From: Campylobacter helveticus
GTDB lineage: Bacteria > Campylobacterota > Campylobacteria > Campylobacterales > Campylobacteraceae
NCBI RefSeq assembly: GCF_002080395.1
Contig: NZ_CP020478.1
Location: 570,886-634,885, forward strand
Reading direction: 5' to 3'
DNA: 64,000 nucleotides
Part shown: piece after piece, positions 53,878-62,291 of the stretch
How positions within the stretch are numbered: the stretch's first letter is position 1
How the letters are laid out: every line of letters begins with the position of its first letter
The notes under the pieces: generated by a model
What the model was told of the DNA's origin: nothing
Databases searched by the model: none
Seen by the model: only the letters and a program-made list of their open reading frames with translations
Made by a program: the position numbers and the translations under genes

Positions 53878-54345
53878 TTATTTATAAAGATTGCCACAAG
53901 CAAGTTTGTCGTCTGTTAAGCTAAAATCCATATTTCCTTCATGACCACTTAATACATATCTTCTATTATGCCAATGTGGGCTTACACGCATATCAATAAT
54001 ATTTTGTAAAGACATTTGTATATTTCTTGGTTTTAATGCAAGATTGTCTATTTCTATCCTTTCTTGAAAATTTGAAGGAATTTTATAAACATCGTAATAG
54101 TAAATATAAAGCCATATGTCTATCCTAGCATCTTCTTTTAGATGTCGAAAATCATCAATATCACCCAGACTTTTCCCAAAATATCCCAAAATTTTATTAT
54201 ACTTCTCTTCATTATTAGGTAGCTCATTTAACTTACATAGTTTTCTAAACTCCCAATAACTTGGCTCTAAATAAAAAGAATAAGGCGTATAGTAAAATAT
54301 CCCTAAAGCTATAAAAATTAAAAAACCATAAAATATTTTTTTCAA
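53878..54345 (-). CDS. Membrane-anchored protein, candidate lipase immunity (family A)
   Basis: 155 residues: an N-terminal anchor (residues 4-20, FYGFLIFIALGIFYYTPYS) and a periplasmic-type hydrophilic domain ending with HWHNRRYVLSGHEGNMDF and a late Cys. It is paralogous to the protein at 62734 (shared KLNELPNNEEKYNKIL). A periplasmic anchor domain fits protection against a lipase acting on the membrane. The gene lies 13 bases before the lipase and just after a 32-residue lipase remnant. Confidence 0.65.
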   Translation of the reverse strand: MKKIFYGFLIFIALGIFYYTPYSFYLEPSYWEFRKLCKLNELPNNEEKYNKILGYFGKSLGDIDDFRHLKEDARIDIWLYIYYYDVYKIPSNFQERIEIDNLALKPRNIQMSLQNIIDMRVSPHWHNRRYVLSGHEGNMDFSLTDDKLACGNLYK

Positions 54346-54354
54346 TTTAATATC

Positions 54355-54453
54355 CTAAATAACTAATTCTAAATGCTTTATCAAGTTAAAGTAACCGTAA
54401 GCTGCCATTCCTAATTCTGCGTAGTCTTTGAGGTTATTGATTGCTTGTTTCAT
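54355..54453 (-). pseudogene. Lipase N-terminal remnant (32 aa)
   Basis: Encodes MKQAINNLKDYAELGMAAYG and 12 further residues, matching the start of the lipase fragment at 61557 and of the intact lipase. It stops 9 bases before the family A gene, so this is a toxin stub attached to an immunity gene. Confidence 0.7.
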
Positions 54454-54784
54454 CTTTTTTATCCATATAAATTATAATAAATGTTATGATGTGTATAACA
54501 ACACCTATTGAGTAAATAACGATATCGCGAGTAATAATAAGCAACAACAAATAGCAACAAATAGCAACAAATAGATTTTTTATTTTTCTCGCTTTGTCAT
54601 AAATCAAGTAATAAAAATAGGGTAGTAGTGGAAGAATAGAAAATATTAAAAGAATTAAAATAGCTAATGAAAAACTTTCTAAAAAACTTTTATCGCTAAA
54701 TATCATATAAAAAAAACCATACAAACTTAATATTGTTCCAAACACTAGCCAAATAATATAAATAATTCTTAATGGTTTCATCAT
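54434..54784 (-). CDS. Four-helix membrane protein, candidate immunity (family B)
   Basis: 116 residues, four membrane helices, charged tail YMDKKDETSNQ. Its start overlaps the stop of a lipase remnant (ATATGATG). Nearly identical to the protein at 61989 until a CAACAAATAG-type repeat (54542-54574; 33 bases, in frame) changes the downstream frame in that copy. This version reads through to the full C-terminus and is therefore the reference ON form. Confidence 0.65.
   Translation of the reverse strand: MMKPLRIIYIIWLVFGTILSLYGFFYMIFSDKSFLESFSLAILILLIFSILPLLPYFYYLIYDKARKIKNLFVAICCYLLLLIITRDIVIYSIGVVIHIITFIIIYMDKKDETSNQ
54542..54574 (-). repeat. 10-bp tandem repeat in family B gene (short allele)
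   Basis: One 13-base unit CAACAACAAATAG and two CAACAAATAG units (33 bases). The paralogue at 62026-62081 has 56 bases of the same repeat. Confidence 0.85.
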
Positions 54785-54924
54785 ATTTTTTTCCTAAACC
54801 CCACCACAAATTTACCTTTCTCTTTATCGTAAAATAGTGTAGCAGAAAAACCTGAAGTAGTGTTTGGCTGATGGAATTTAATTTCATATCTTTGAGAGAA
54901 ATTTTTCACCCTAAGCATTATCAT
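54781..54924 (-). pseudogene. Lipase N-terminal remnant (47 aa)
   Basis: Encodes KNFSQRYEIKFHQPNTTSGF and onward to VVGFRKKI, where the intact lipase continues GFRGTEIS. The N-terminal 100 residues are missing (it starts next to the end of the PAAR-like gene), and the end is cut at the same codon as in the fragments at 61557 and 62288. The stop overlaps the family B start. Confidence 0.75.
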
Positions 54925-54925
54925 A

Positions 54926-56317
54926 TCACCAATCAACATCAAATCCTCCATTCACCACTACAATCTCACTAACTCTTTTCTTTTCTTTTTCATCTTCTTT
55001 ACGGATACATTCATCTATCCCTAAAGCAAATTCAAATTTTATCTTTTTTGCCTTATAAGGAGTCATAAAAGCAAAAATATATTCAGTATAATTTGGCATT
55101 TTATCTTTAACTTCTTCTTGACTTAGTTTTAAAGCTTTGATATTTGTATAAGAATGAAGTTGCTTAAATTCTCCTATCCCATAGTCTTTATCCTTATAGT
55201 TTTCATAGGCTTCTTTGTAAATTTTAGGAATGCTTTGAGGGATTATAAAATAAATATAAATCAGATTAGTATCAATTTTAAGTTTGATTTGTTTAAAAAG
55301 CATCTCTTTTTTAAATTCATTCTTTAGACTTTCTAAGAGGGTTAGAGTGTTTTGTGAATTTTCTTGTTCTTTGTCTTTGATTTCTAAGATTTCTTTTTCT
55401 AAATTGAGTTGTGTTAAAGGTTCATTTTCTTGTCTTGGATTATCATTTAAACTAAACCTATAGATGGGTAAATTATCTTTTTGAAATCTATCACTTTTAT
55501 AATGCAATCTTATCATAGGCTCTTGAAGTTTTGTTAAGCTTTTGCTTTGTTGTTCTAATCCCTCTAAAGGATTAAAACTATGATCAAAAATAAATTGATT
55601 GAGCTTAGGCACACACTTTAAAGCAAAGCCTTGATTTGTGATTGAATTACTCACTAATTCTTGCAAGATAACAAATTCATCATTAACTTTCTTTTGAGAT
55701 AAAGAACCTTTAACATTGACAACACGAGTGCAAGGAACACTCACCCCTGCTATGGTATGAGAACAGCCTTGTATCTTTGAATTTAAATAATCACTTTCCA
55801 AGATTAAAGGCACTCCATTTGATTTAAAGCTTTTTCCTTTGTTTGATTTAAGGATTACCTTACCTCCGTGAGGACATCTAATCACATCATCTTCAAGCAC
55901 AGCATATAAAGAAGCTTTGCTTTGTTTGGCTTTTATTTCTAGTGCTTTGTTTTGATTTAAGGTTAATCTTGTTTGTTCTAGTGTTTTGATGTTTTCTTTA
56001 TGGGTGAGTTTAAGTTTAATCTTTAAGCTTTCATTACTAAGAGAGTAGTTTAAAAGTGTTAAGGTAAGGTTATGAAGATAAATAGTGAGTTTTCCCTTAT
56101 CAAGTGTTTCATCTTTAGGGGCAAAGTAATAACTTGGTTGTTCTTGTTTAATGTTTCCTTCTTTGTCTAATTCTCCAAAGAAGAAAGGATGGTTGGGGAG
56201 TTCTTGGGAGCCTTGGAGGTGAAAACCTTTAAAATGTATATCAGTATAACCTTGATTCTCTAATTCTAAGACATCTAATATTGCCTCATTTTTTCTTTCA
56301 ATAAACACACTAGACAT
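54926..56317 (-). CDS. PAAR-like (DUF4280-type) protein, 463 aa
   Basis: 463 residues from the ATG at 56317, which overlaps the stop of the previous gene by 8 bases; an upstream in-frame ATG lies inside that gene. A short unique N-terminus (about 37 residues) is followed by the shared block with the PAAR-like core (CPHGGK, GCSH, PCTRV) and the C-terminal domain also found in the 635-aa protein (there diverged: YFIIPQSIPKIYKEAYE against YFIIPKNIAKIHKDAYK). It follows the papain-like effector candidate and could carry it. Confidence 0.74.
   Translation of the reverse strand: MSSVFIERKNEAILDVLELENQGYTDIHFKGFHLQGSQELPNHPFFFGELDKEGNIKQEQPSYYFAPKDETLDKGKLTIYLHNLTLTLLNYSLSNESLKIKLKLTHKENIKTLEQTRLTLNQNKALEIKAKQSKASLYAVLEDDVIRCPHGGKVILKSNKGKSFKSNGVPLILESDYLNSKIQGCSHTIAGVSVPCTRVVNVKGSLSQKKVNDEFVILQELVSNSITNQGFALKCVPKLNQFIFDHSFNPLEGLEQQSKSLTKLQEPMIRLHYKSDRFQKDNLPIYRFSLNDNPRQENEPLTQLNLEKEILEIKDKEQENSQNTLTLLESLKNEFKKEMLFKQIKLKIDTNLIYIYFIIPQSIPKIYKEAYENYKDKDYGIGEFKQLHSYTNIKALKLSQEEVKDKMPNYTEYIFAFMTPYKAKKIKFEFALGIDECIRKEDEKEKKRVSEIVVVNGGFDVDW
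55461..56212. repeat. PAAR module repeat, copy 3
   Basis: Matches 47291-48042 over its whole length; both ends of the repeat coincide with changes of protein sequence. Confidence 0.85.
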
Positions 56318-58091
56318 TGTTTGTTTGCCCTTGTTGCAAAAAGTCTCTATAATCCCCATAATCTTTTTGCTCCCCTATAATATTTTGAGCGAAATACTTT
56401 GGATATTTATCAAAGATATTTTCTTGTATTTGTATTGCCAAAGGATGAGGATTTTTTTCAAAAAGTATAGGCTGCTCATACCATAAAGAAATATTATGAC
56501 TAGGGATATTTTTATCATAGATAAATTTATCAAAAACAAACTGGCTTTGAGAATCGGCTTTAAGATATTGTTTGTCTTTTTTGTCATATATAATTAAACT
56601 TATTTTTGTTTGCAAATTAGGTATATATTTTAATCTATCTTGAAAATAAGAAGCTATACAAAAATGAGTATTTAAACGCATAGCAACATCATCTTCTATT
56701 GCTTGTATTTCTATATTTCTTGGAAAAGCTTTTAGTTGATTATTGCTAATATGATTTGTAAGACGATTGAGTCTGGTGTCGTTTAAAAGATTGCTTTGTA
56801 AAAGAAATTCGCAATATTGACTATAAGATTTTAATCCTTGTTCACAATCCCAAGTTGGATCTATACTACATAAAATAGAATAATTTTGGTAAAAAAGTTC
56901 CACATCATAAAGCAAAAGAAAAATCGCATCATTTTTAGAAAGTGGATTTTTGTAGGTGTCTTTTTGGTTATTGTAATAATTAGGTTTCATATTTTGAATA
57001 TGGCAAATAATGTCATAAGGGGTAATAGCTACCGATTTGTCGAATTTACTTGCTCCTATTAATTGAAGCTTATCCATCACAAAATCTACACAAGAATTGC
57101 CTACTACTTTATAATCTTTAAATATATTTCTTTGATTGCTAAAAATTTTTGAGCTTTGTCTTATATCATTACTTGATAAAAGGGTGTGAAAGAGAATTTG
57201 TTTAGCTATTTTCTCATATTCATTTTGATTTATTTCGATAACCTTGCTAAAACATTTTTGAAATGTTTTTAAAGGTCGCATTGTTGTAAGATGATGTTCT
57301 GGACTATACATAAAAAAGTCTTTGTCATCTTGATTTCGTGGTATTCTAGGCAAAGATTGATTTTTCAATTCTTCTTTATTCTTACTATCTATATTTTGCT
57401 TTTTTTCTTCAAATTTATCATTCCAATGATTATTTTGAAAGACCTTACCACCTGTGTTATGTTGATTTTTTTGATAATTATTAAATAAACTTGTTTTATA
57501 AGGTCCAAATCCAAAAAATCCTTCAATAGAATCTAAATTGCTATATGAAGACTTTGCAAACTCATTAAATAAATTTTCAAATTCATCAAAGCTCATTTCA
57601 TTTTTCAGGTAATCATTACCTATATTTTTGATATTTTTTACCCAAATAAAAAACGGCTCTGTAATATCTGCATAGCATTGCCTAAGAAAAGTAAAATTAT
57701 CATTAAATTCTTTTCGTAATATTTCATTAAAATCTTTATCATTTACTTTTGTCTTATCTAACTCAGTATCTATCCAAGCTTTAAATTCATCACTTTCATC
57801 AAAATAATATTCGTATTTTTTACTTAATTCTTGTTGTAAATCAAAAAGAGTATTTTCATCTATAAAACATCGCATTTTATCTATATTAATTTTACATTGA
57901 TTGGCTTGTTCTAGCATATTATGTTTTAAATAATGTTGATACAAATTTTCTTGTATTTTTGTTTGCATATTGCTACATTGCACTTTCTCTCTTTTTAGTC
58001 CTAAGAACACATGAGGGTTTCCTTCGCTACCCATTGCAAAACCCCAATCATTAACATAGATTCCAAGAGAGTATTTGTAATTAAAAATCAT
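56310..58091 (-). CDS. Candidate permuted papain-fold hydrolase effector
   Basis: 593 residues, no signal peptide. The N-terminus SEGNPHVFLGL (His27) followed later by FFGFGPYK and, at residues 328-340, YKVVGNSCVDFVMDKLQLIG (Cys334) gives the His-then-Cys order and NC-x-x-FV motif of permuted NlpC/P60 or LRAT/PPPDE-like hydrolases. Such folds occur as T6SS effectors that attack peptidoglycan or lipids. The C-terminal 250 residues have no recognised domain. It is 2 bases downstream of a membrane protein (58094), possibly its immunity, and overlaps the PAAR-like gene. Confidence 0.6.
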   Translation of the reverse strand: MIFNYKYSLGIYVNDWGFAMGSEGNPHVFLGLKREKVQCSNMQTKIQENLYQHYLKHNMLEQANQCKINIDKMRCFIDENTLFDLQQELSKKYEYYFDESDEFKAWIDTELDKTKVNDKDFNEILRKEFNDNFTFLRQCYADITEPFFIWVKNIKNIGNDYLKNEMSFDEFENLFNEFAKSSYSNLDSIEGFFGFGPYKTSLFNNYQKNQHNTGGKVFQNNHWNDKFEEKKQNIDSKNKEELKNQSLPRIPRNQDDKDFFMYSPEHHLTTMRPLKTFQKCFSKVIEINQNEYEKIAKQILFHTLLSSNDIRQSSKIFSNQRNIFKDYKVVGNSCVDFVMDKLQLIGASKFDKSVAITPYDIICHIQNMKPNYYNNQKDTYKNPLSKNDAIFLLLYDVELFYQNYSILCSIDPTWDCEQGLKSYSQYCEFLLQSNLLNDTRLNRLTNHISNNQLKAFPRNIEIQAIEDDVAMRLNTHFCIASYFQDRLKYIPNLQTKISLIIYDKKDKQYLKADSQSQFVFDKFIYDKNIPSHNISLWYEQPILFEKNPHPLAIQIQENIFDKYPKYFAQNIIGEQKDYGDYRDFLQQGQTNNV

Positions 58092-58093
58092 TA

Positions 58094-58882
58094 TTAAGTT
58101 CCTTGAGTTTTAAAATATCTATATCCCTTCTCTAAATTATTAAGATAATTTAGTTCATCCAATGAGCTTTCAAACACAAAATCATAATTGTAGTCCTTGT
58201 TTAGCTTAATAAAATCATTTGGTTTATCTAATAACCTTTCAAACACAATATAAATGCAATTTTCACAATTTTTATCTCTTTTTAAACTGCCTATCATCTC
58301 TTTGTTTTGTATTATTTGAGAGTTATTTATTGTAACGCTGTCTATTGAATTATAGTTTCTTTGTATTGTATTTGGAAGAAGCAATAAGTTAAATTTCCAC
58401 TCATTCCAACCACCATAATAGCCCAGTTCTTTTATATAAACATATACAAGTCTTTCTGCTAAATATATGAATTCAATGCCCACAAACATATCCACATCTT
58501 TATTCTTAAAGCCATATCGATTTGTTCTAGCATAAAAGCTATCTTCATTTAAATCATTTTTTTCTATTTCTGTTAATGGTCTAGCATAAAGCACTCTGCC
58601 CAATTCTTGTTGTGAAAATTTTTTAAATTCTTTATACTGAGAATCTAAGAAATTTGGTATAAATGCTCTTAAGCTTGTAGGATAATAATAGCCTTTTACC
58701 ACCGCAGGTATAATTAAAGCCAAAAGTAAGCCCAAAACAATAGAGGTTATTTTGGGCATTTTGATAAAAAGTATAATTAAAATTCCCATTGCTATCAATA
58801 GAGCAAAAAGCATAGGGCTTATAGTAACAAGTATAATGAAAATTCCAATGAATCCTAAAATAACATAGCTTATTTTACGCAT
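58094..58882 (-). CDS. Membrane protein, candidate immunity to the papain-like effector
   Basis: 262 residues: three hydrophobic segments in the first 65 residues, then a soluble domain of about 190 residues rich in Tyr and Asn with C-x-x-C (KNCENCIY). No family recognised. It overlaps the truncated PAAR-like gene by 8 bases and is followed after 2 bases by the 593-aa gene. Confidence 0.6.
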   Translation of the reverse strand: MRKISYVILGFIGIFIILVTISPMLFALLIAMGILIILFIKMPKITSIVLGLLLALIIPAVVKGYYYPTSLRAFIPNFLDSQYKEFKKFSQQELGRVLYARPLTEIEKNDLNEDSFYARTNRYGFKNKDVDMFVGIEFIYLAERLVYVYIKELGYYGGWNEWKFNLLLLPNTIQRNYNSIDSVTINNSQIIQNKEMIGSLKRDKNCENCIYIVFERLLDKPNDFIKLNKDYNYDFVFESSLDELNYLNNLEKGYRYFKTQGT

Positions 58883-59513
58883 ATTTTCTCTCCTGTAAAG
58901 ATAAGATTAAAGGCACTCCATTTGATTTAAAGCTTTTTCCTTTGTTTGATTTAAGGATTACCTTACCTCCGTGAGGACATCTAATCACATCATCTTCAAG
59001 CACAGCATATAAAGAAGCTTTGCTTTGTTTGGCTTTTATTTCTAGTGCTTTGTTTTGATTTAAGGTTAATCTTGTTTGTTCTAGTGTTTTGATGTTTTCT
59101 TTATGGGTGAGTTTAAGTTTAATCTTTAAGCTTTCATTACTAAGAGAGTAGTTTAAAAGTGTTAAGGTAAGGTTATGAAGATAAATAGTGAGTTTTCCCT
59201 TATCAAGTGTTTCATCTTTAGGGGCAAAGTAATAACTTGGTTGTTCTTGTTTAATGTTTCCTTCTTTGTCTAATTCTCCAAAGAAGAAAGGATGGTTGGG
59301 GAGTTCTTGGGAGCCTGTAAGGAGGGTGGAGTAAAAAAAGAGTGAAGGAGTGTAGCTTTGAAATTCTTCAAAGGTAAAATCCGCTGTTTTTTCTAGTCTA
59401 AAAAGTTCTTCATAAATACTTTGACAATCAATCACAGCCTTATCTTCACAAAGCAAATAGATGCTTTTTTTATCTTTATGGATAGAGTATAAAAAATTTT
59501 GACTTATCATCAT
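58875..59513 (-). pseudogene. PAAR-like protein truncated inside the core
   Basis: 212 residues identical to the protein at 51121 through VPLIL (residue 204), then an unrelated SLQERKYA tail. It keeps CPHGGK but loses the GCSH and PCTRV cysteines, so the metal-binding tip cannot form normally. The break is at 58903, where a new membrane-protein gene was joined. Confidence 0.72.
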
Positions 59514-60160
59514 TTCCCTTAGGCAATATCCACTTTAGCTTTTCCATTAAAATATAATGCTTGAGAAATTTTACAAACTCCGCCTAAATATAATTCATCC
59601 CAAATTTGATTGATTATATGATAGGCTTTTGAGTTGTATCCATAAATTTTATGGATATTATCAATTTTTTCAAGGCATTTTAAATCTTTATCAACGATGA
59701 TAAAAATTCTAAATTCTCCAAGAGCGATTTTATAAGCTAAATTGTCTTTTTGATTGATAAAAGAGCAGTCTTTTCTATATTTATCAAAGTCATTTTGATG
59801 AAGGATTAAAATATAATATTCTTTTTCTTGTGCTTTTAAGATGAAGTCTATGATTTCATCTTGCTTGATGATAGAGCTTTGATAAATGCTAGAATAATTT
59901 TCATCGGTATAATTTTCATTTTCTTGCATTATAAAAGCAATTTGAGAAAGAAAGAATTCAAAAGAATTTAATGCTTCATAATTATTTTTTGAAACATTTT
60001 TATTGATTTTATGATTTTTAGTAATAAAAGTTTTTGTATATATCTCAATATTTTTCATAAAATGATTTAAATTTTCTAAACTTTCTTTTAAAGAATTATT
60101 TTTGATTATTTTGTTTTCATTTTCTTTAAGTTCTAAAAGATAAGTATAAAAATAAAGAGT
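58903..60160. repeat. PAAR/lipase repeat, copy 4
   Basis: 1258 bases matching 51311-52568. The left end cuts the PAAR-like core; the right end is where the lipase sequences separate. Confidence 0.85.
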
Positions 60161-61105
60161 GGTAACAAGAGACTTTATAGAGTGGTCGTTTTCTCCTGTG
60201 TATATACCTAAAGCATTATTTGCTCCATATTGAGCTGATGCGATGAGTTCAATGTATCCATTGTCGTAAATATGCGTGATTTTTTCTGAAATATCTATGG
60301 TATATTTTCCCAAAATATCTCGCATAATTTTTATGGTATTAGGATTTACAATTACATTAGGAGAATTCCAACCATAAATACTAGGAGCATTAAAGGTATA
60401 AACTTCGCTAGGACTAAAAGATAATTTATCTTTATGTTTTTTATCACAATAAATAAAAGCCATTTGGGCTAAATATCCTCCTAAGGAGTGTCCTACAAAG
60501 ATAATTTTATTTGAATCTATCCCATTTAAAATGGGTGCTATATTTAATAAAAATTGCTTTAAAGCATTAGCTTGGAAATCTCCTTTGCCAAAGGTTAAAT
60601 TTGCATCTTGAATTGCGTCTAAAATAGTTTCCCAATCTGTCTTAATGTTTTTGAAGGAAATTTCCGTTCCCCTAAATCCCACCACAAATTTATCTTTCTC
60701 TTTATCGTAAAATAGTGTAGCAGAAAAACCTGAAGCAGTGTTTGGCTGATGAAATTTAACCTCATATCTTTGGGAGAAATTTTTAGCTTGGAGTTCGCTA
60801 AATTCTCCGTTGAGTTTATCAAGATTTAAAGCTTCATTAGATTCATTTCTCATTTTTGTAAAAATATCATTACCTTTTTCTAAATTGATTAAAACTTTTT
60901 GTTCTTGATATTTTTGACTTATTGCGTGTTCTAAATTAATTTTGATTTCTTTATATTCTCTAGGATAATTTTCATCTTTGATTTTTTCTTTTTTAGAATT
61001 TAGTTCAAAAATATTTCTTTTGTCAATAAATTCAAAATAAAAATAAGCAGCTTGGGCTAATTCTGCGTAGTCTTTGAGGTTATGGATTTGGAGTTTATTT
61101 TTCAT
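59519..61105 (-). CDS. Class-3 lipase effector (Tle-like), 528 aa
   Basis: 528 residues, full length, no signal peptide. The N-terminal region (residues 1-140) ends VVGFRGTEIS, followed by the alpha/beta-hydrolase core with Ser207 in IIFVGHSLGGYLAQM, YTFNAPSIYG and a candidate His in ENDHSIKSL. Residues about 315-528 are identical to the end of the lipase at 51927, whereas the catalytic middle is different. Predicted T6SS phospholipase. It lies 35 bases after a family B membrane protein. Confidence 0.78.
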   Translation of the reverse strand: MKNKLQIHNLKDYAELAQAAYFYFEFIDKRNIFELNSKKEKIKDENYPREYKEIKINLEHAISQKYQEQKVLINLEKGNDIFTKMRNESNEALNLDKLNGEFSELQAKNFSQRYEVKFHQPNTASGFSATLFYDKEKDKFVVGFRGTEISFKNIKTDWETILDAIQDANLTFGKGDFQANALKQFLLNIAPILNGIDSNKIIFVGHSLGGYLAQMAFIYCDKKHKDKLSFSPSEVYTFNAPSIYGWNSPNVIVNPNTIKIMRDILGKYTIDISEKITHIYDNGYIELIASAQYGANNALGIYTGENDHSIKSLVTTLYFYTYLLELKENENKIIKNNSLKESLENLNHFMKNIEIYTKTFITKNHKINKNVSKNNYEALNSFEFFLSQIAFIMQENENYTDENYSSIYQSSIIKQDEIIDFILKAQEKEYYILILHQNDFDKYRKDCSFINQKDNLAYKIALGEFRIFIIVDKDLKCLEKIDNIHKIYGYNSKAYHIINQIWDELYLGGVCKISQALYFNGKAKVDIA

Positions 61106-61140
61106 TTTAATCCCTATAAATAATAAGCTTACATTTTATC

Positions 61141-61560
61141 TTACCATAAAATAAAAAGAAGTAGAGAAAAGTAGAGAAAAGTAGAGAAAAGTAGAGAAAA
61201 GTAGAGAGGAAATTTCCTTCTAAATTTGATAGATATTATTAAAAAAGATAATGTATAGATACCAAGTGCTATCATATAGTTTAAAAAGCTTCCCGCAATA
61301 AATAAAAATAAATAAAAATAAATAAAAATAAATAAAAATAAATAAAAATAAATAAAAATATTTTTAGACTCGATGACTTTTTTCAGCACCAAGTATGATA
61401 AATATGGTAATAATGGATAAGAATAGATAAAAAATGAACTCTTCAACATATCGCCAAAAAATTCCATATCGCTAAAATAGGCATACAAAGAACCGTATAG
61501 TAAAATGATTCCCCAAAACACCACCCAAATAATATATAAAGATTTTAACACTTTCATCAT
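61141..61560 (-). CDS. Four-helix membrane protein, candidate immunity (family B variant)
   Basis: 139 residues, related to family B (shared YIIW.VF and YPLLPYLSYL) but more diverged. Two 10-bp repeat arrays lie inside the gene: (AATAAAAATA)6 at 61301-61360, encoding alternating Tyr/Phe/Leu/Ile in a membrane helix, and GTAGAGAAAA x4.5 near the C-terminus. Neither unit is a multiple of three, so slippage shifts the frame. The start overlaps the stop of a lipase fragment (ATATGATG). It lies next to the intact lipase at 59519. Confidence 0.62.
   Translation of the reverse strand: MMKVLKSLYIIWVVFWGIILLYGSLYAYFSDMEFFGDMLKSSFFIYSYPLLPYLSYLVLKKVIESKNIFIYFYLFLFIFIYFYLFLFIAGSFLNYMIALGIYTLSFLIISIKFRRKFPLYFSLLFSTFLYFSLLLFILW
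61161..61207 (-). repeat. GTAGAGAAAA tandem repeat (4.7 copies)
   Basis: Four perfect 10-base units (61161-61200) and a partial fifth, in the 3' end of the family B variant gene. Confidence 0.9.
61301..61360 (-). repeat. AATAAAAATA tandem repeat (6 copies)
   Basis: Six perfect 10-base units within a membrane-helix coding region. Three units encode ten hydrophobic residues, so the repeat is tolerated only in steps of three. Confidence 0.92.
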
Positions 61561-61937
61561 ATTTTTCCTCTAAATCCCACCACAAATTTACCTTTCTCTT
61601 TATCGTAAAATAGTGTAGCAGAAAAACCTGAAGTAGTGTTTGGCTGATGGAATTTAACCTCATATCTTTGAGAGAAATTTTTAGCTTGGAGTTCGCTAAA
61701 TTCTCCGTTGAGTTTAGGATAAATAACAAAAGAATCATCGATGATTAAATACTCATTATAGTTTTTATATAATGCTTTAAAATATTCTAAATTTTCTAAA
61801 TCGTCTTTATTCTTAAAAAACCTTGTTTGAGATATTTTATAATCATCAGCTTTTTGTTCTTTGATATAGTCGAAGTTAAAATAACTTGCCCAAGCAAGTT
61901 CTGCGTAGTCTTTGAGGTTATTGATTGCTTGTTTCAT
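61557..61937 (-). pseudogene. Lipase N-terminal fragment (126 aa)
   Basis: Starts MKQAINNLKDYAELAWASYF, shares KLNGEFSELQAKNFSQRYEV with the intact lipase, and ends VVGFRGKI with a stop overlapping the family B variant start. The catalytic serine region is absent, so no lipase activity is possible. Residues 30-75 differ from the other copies, marking a different allele. Confidence 0.78.
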
Positions 61938-61988
61938 CTTTTTTATCCATATAAATTATAATAAATGTTATGATGTGTATAACAACAC

Positions 61989-62291
61989 CTATTGAGTAAA
62001 TAACGATATCGCGAGTAATAATAAGCAACAACAAATAGCAACAACAAATAGCAACAAATAGCAACAAATAGCAACAAATAGATTTTTTATTTTTCTCGCT
62101 TTGTCATAAATCAAGTAATAAAAATAAGGTAATAATGGAAGAATAGAAAATATTAAAAGAATTAAAATAGCTAATGAAAAACTTTCTAAAAAACTTTTAT
62201 CGCTAAATATCATATAAAAAAAACCATACAAACTTAATATTGTTCCAAACACTAGCCAAACAATATAAATAATTCTTAATGGTTTCATCAT
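61989..62291 (-). CDS. Family B membrane protein with frame-shifted C-terminus
   Basis: 100 residues, identical to the 54434 copy except for one residue up to the repeat, then FVVAICCCLLLLAISLFTQ in a different frame. The original C-terminal coding sequence is still present in the DNA to about 61955 but out of frame, because the repeat here is 23 bases longer. It is probably the OFF or altered phase of a variable gene. The start overlaps the lipase fragment stop. Confidence 0.6.
   Translation of the reverse strand: MMKPLRIIYIVWLVFGTILSLYGFFYMIFSDKSFLESFSLAILILLIFSILPLLPYFYYLIYDKARKIKNLFVAICCYLLLFVVAICCCLLLLAISLFTQ
62026..62081 (-). repeat. 10-bp tandem repeat in family B gene (long allele)
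   Basis: Two 13-base units CAACAACAAATAG and three CAACAAATAG units, 56 bases. The difference of 23 bases from the 54.5-kb copy is not a multiple of three. Confidence 0.88.

Noticed and set aside
54696-54887. A 63-codon minus-strand frame, with similar ones at 60619-60822 and 61472-61738
   Set aside because: All are alternative-frame reads of the conserved lipase N-terminal segment (FHQPNT..SGFSATLF) and recur wherever that DNA is repeated.
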